This document shows, piece after piece, positions 21,801 through 22,896 of a stretch of 22,896 bases of DNA (position 1 is its first letter; each line of letters starts with the position of its first letter). The notes beneath the pieces were generated by a model. That model searched no databases. It was not told the DNA's origin and was given only the letters and a program-made list of their open reading frames with translations. The stretch is from Phaeoceros laevis (lineage: Eukaryota > Anthocerotophyta > Anthocerotopsida > Notothyladales): assembly GCA_049999765.1 (NCBI GenBank), contig JBNGIQ010006001.1:1-22896 (forward strand), given 5' to 3'. The translations under genes were made by a program, and so were the position numbers.

Positions 21801-21831
21801 TGGGGTCTGCTCATGCGGAGATTATTGGTGA
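18815..21831 (+). CDS. PPR protein, PLS class with DYW domain (organelle RNA editing factor)
   Basis: Exon 2 (19079-21831) is open through the whole repeat tract. Its first internal ATG is at 19096. A better model splices exon 1 (18815-18941, ATG start, donor CAAG/GTTGTA) to 19079 (acceptor TGGCAG), which keeps the frame and gives 959 aa. Residues 80-750 are P-L-S repeats, with six units opened by phrases such as [12 protein letters not shown] and closed by RQVHAEI-like L/S motifs. The E/E+ region starts near [12 protein letters not shown] (about 823). The DYW domain (about 865-959) has PG-box NTPPGTP, HSE (H891, E893) and CGDC (C919, C922) for catalytic zinc, then [14 protein letters not shown] and a stop. 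All deaminase residues are present. The family converts C to U in chloroplast or mitochondrial transcripts, with each repeat contacting one RNA base. The N-terminus is not a clear transit peptide, so the organelle is undecided. Confidence 0.93.
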
Positions 21832-22657
21832 GTGGCATGATGATCCACAACACCAGAAAGAAGGATGGAGCTTCTCTGAAAAGGTGTGGGGAGGTGCTAG
21901 GTCTCCCGAGAAGATGTTCTCCAATGCGTCTTACTGTCTGCAAGGAAGATCGACGTGCTCAGTTCACTCACCGTCAGCCTCGAAGCCAGAGGGAATCATG
22001 TCTCTTCAGTTGCATGGATGCTCCAGAGTCCTCGCAGCATCATGAAATCGACAGGGGTTAATCAACGTGCTCCTTCATACTGGGGAGTTTGTTGAGTCCG
22101 TGTAATCTGTCAACGTGCACCTCTCACTGCGATAAATTGGATGTATGTGTGTGTTTATTGCTGAACATCCGGGCGAAGCCTTGCGGCCGCTTCCAGGATG
22201 TGCCAAATGGATAGAATCATAGAAACGCTCTACCACAACACAATTCGTTAAGATTCTTTCAGATATTGATTATTCTAACAGGCAGTGCTTCAGAGCTGAG
22301 CTTCATAAAGCTGCTTCTTCTTTATATCATGCTCCTATACGATGTACGATGCGTTCATCTTGCTGGTGGTGAAAGCCAATTTTCTGGCCAAACGTTTTCA
22401 CACAATTTTCTGGGCTTCGCTACGTGAGTGCTTTCCTTCCATGCCTTTTTAACCTAAGCCTAATGCTTGAAGCCAAATCAATCCTCCTTAGGACAGGCTT
22501 TCCTCACGTCCCTCAAAATGAGATCCTGAACTTCTCAAGTAGTCACCTTTCATTTTGTTGCAGCGTTGTCTTACCCCAAGCATGATAAATGAACCCTCAA
22601 CCTCCCTAATATGCACCTTTGCAATTCTAGTGATTCTCTCACACCCAGGTAGATTTA
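21832..22657 (+). other. 3' flank of the PPR gene
   Basis: Probably 3' UTR followed by intergenic sequence. Frames at 21800-22061 overlap the end of the PPR gene out of frame and are not supported. No clear AATAAA was seen in the first few hundred bases. Confidence 0.4.
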
Positions 22658-22729
22658 GGCAGATTTACTTACACCCCAGCTACCTCCTTTTACGGCAGAT
22701 TTACTTACACCCCAGCTACCTCCTTTTAC
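22658..22729. repeat. Tandem duplication, two 36-bp units
   Basis: 22658-22693 is repeated exactly at 22694-22729. Each unit begins GGCAGATTTACTTACACCCC and ends CTCCTTTTAC. A third degenerate version (CCCTACATCCCAGCTATCTT) follows at once, so the array may be older and longer. Confidence 0.9.
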
Positions 22730-22767
22730 CCTACATCCCAGCTATCTTCATGTGCGCGGCCAACTAG

Positions 22768-22896
22768 GAATGAATGAATGAATGAATGAATGAATGAATG
22801 AATGAATGAATGAATGAATGAATGAATGAATGAATGAATGAATGAATGAATGAATGAATGAATGAATGAATGAATGAATGAATGAATGAATGAATG
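22768..22896. repeat. (AATG)n tetranucleotide array reaching the window edge
   Basis: About 32 perfect GAAT/AATG units with no interruption, running off the end of the window. It may be the simple-repeat tail of a non-LTR element ending near CGGCCAACTAG, or an ordinary microsatellite. Perfect units over 129 bp imply recent expansion or an unstable locus. Confidence 0.97.

Noticed and set aside
1-22896. tRNA and rRNA genes
   Set aside because: I looked for paired A and B boxes and rRNA core motifs and found none I could support; a covariance-model search would settle this.

Overview
The window looks like nuclear DNA from a land plant. It holds intron-containing genes with GT..AG junctions, a plastid-type SET-domain protein, a pentatricopeptide-repeat (PPR) protein ending in a DYW cytidine-deaminase domain, and retrotransposon and MITE debris between the genes. 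A seed-free plant (fern, lycophyte or bryophyte) is my inference from the style of the PPR-DYW protein and the transposon load; the species cannot be fixed from sequence alone. Two runs of exactly 100 N (828-927 and 12027-12126) are scaffold gaps.

Layout. 1-6421 is intergenic: a gap flanked by identical sequence, microsatellites, a LINE reverse-transcriptase scrap (about 4210-4284), a dense cluster of short palindromes (4657-4770) and a 51-bp tandem duplication (5335-5436). 6422-9052 (minus) is an 11-exon gene for a chloroplast SET / rubisco-LSMT-like protein, 522 aa when joined. 9053-13402 is repeat-rich: the 3' end of a LINE, an AT-rich MITE with 8-9 bp target duplications (10607-10880), an LTR-like end facing an inverted partial copy across the second gap, and a perfect 20-bp hairpin. 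13403-14630 (plus) is a probable gene for an unrecognised Pro/Arg/Tyr-rich protein. 15438-17916 (minus) is an 8-exon gene for a Mut-7-type DEDDy exonuclease with a C-terminal Mut7-C RNase domain, 592 aa. 18815-21831 (plus) is a PPR-DYW RNA editing factor, about 959 aa. The window ends in an (AATG)n array.

The four genes are not a pathway. The SET protein and the PPR-DYW protein both belong to families that act in organelles, and the exonuclease belongs to an RNA-processing family. The exonuclease and PPR genes are divergent, with starts about 0.9 kb apart, and the spacer carries a broken antisense reading frame. The exon joins of the SET and Mut-7 genes were checked base by base: every junction is GT..AG and keeps the frame, so neither gene shows any sign of decay. 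I found no clearly new multi-gene system. The least explained items are the palindrome cluster, the 13.4-14.6 kb gene and the MITE.
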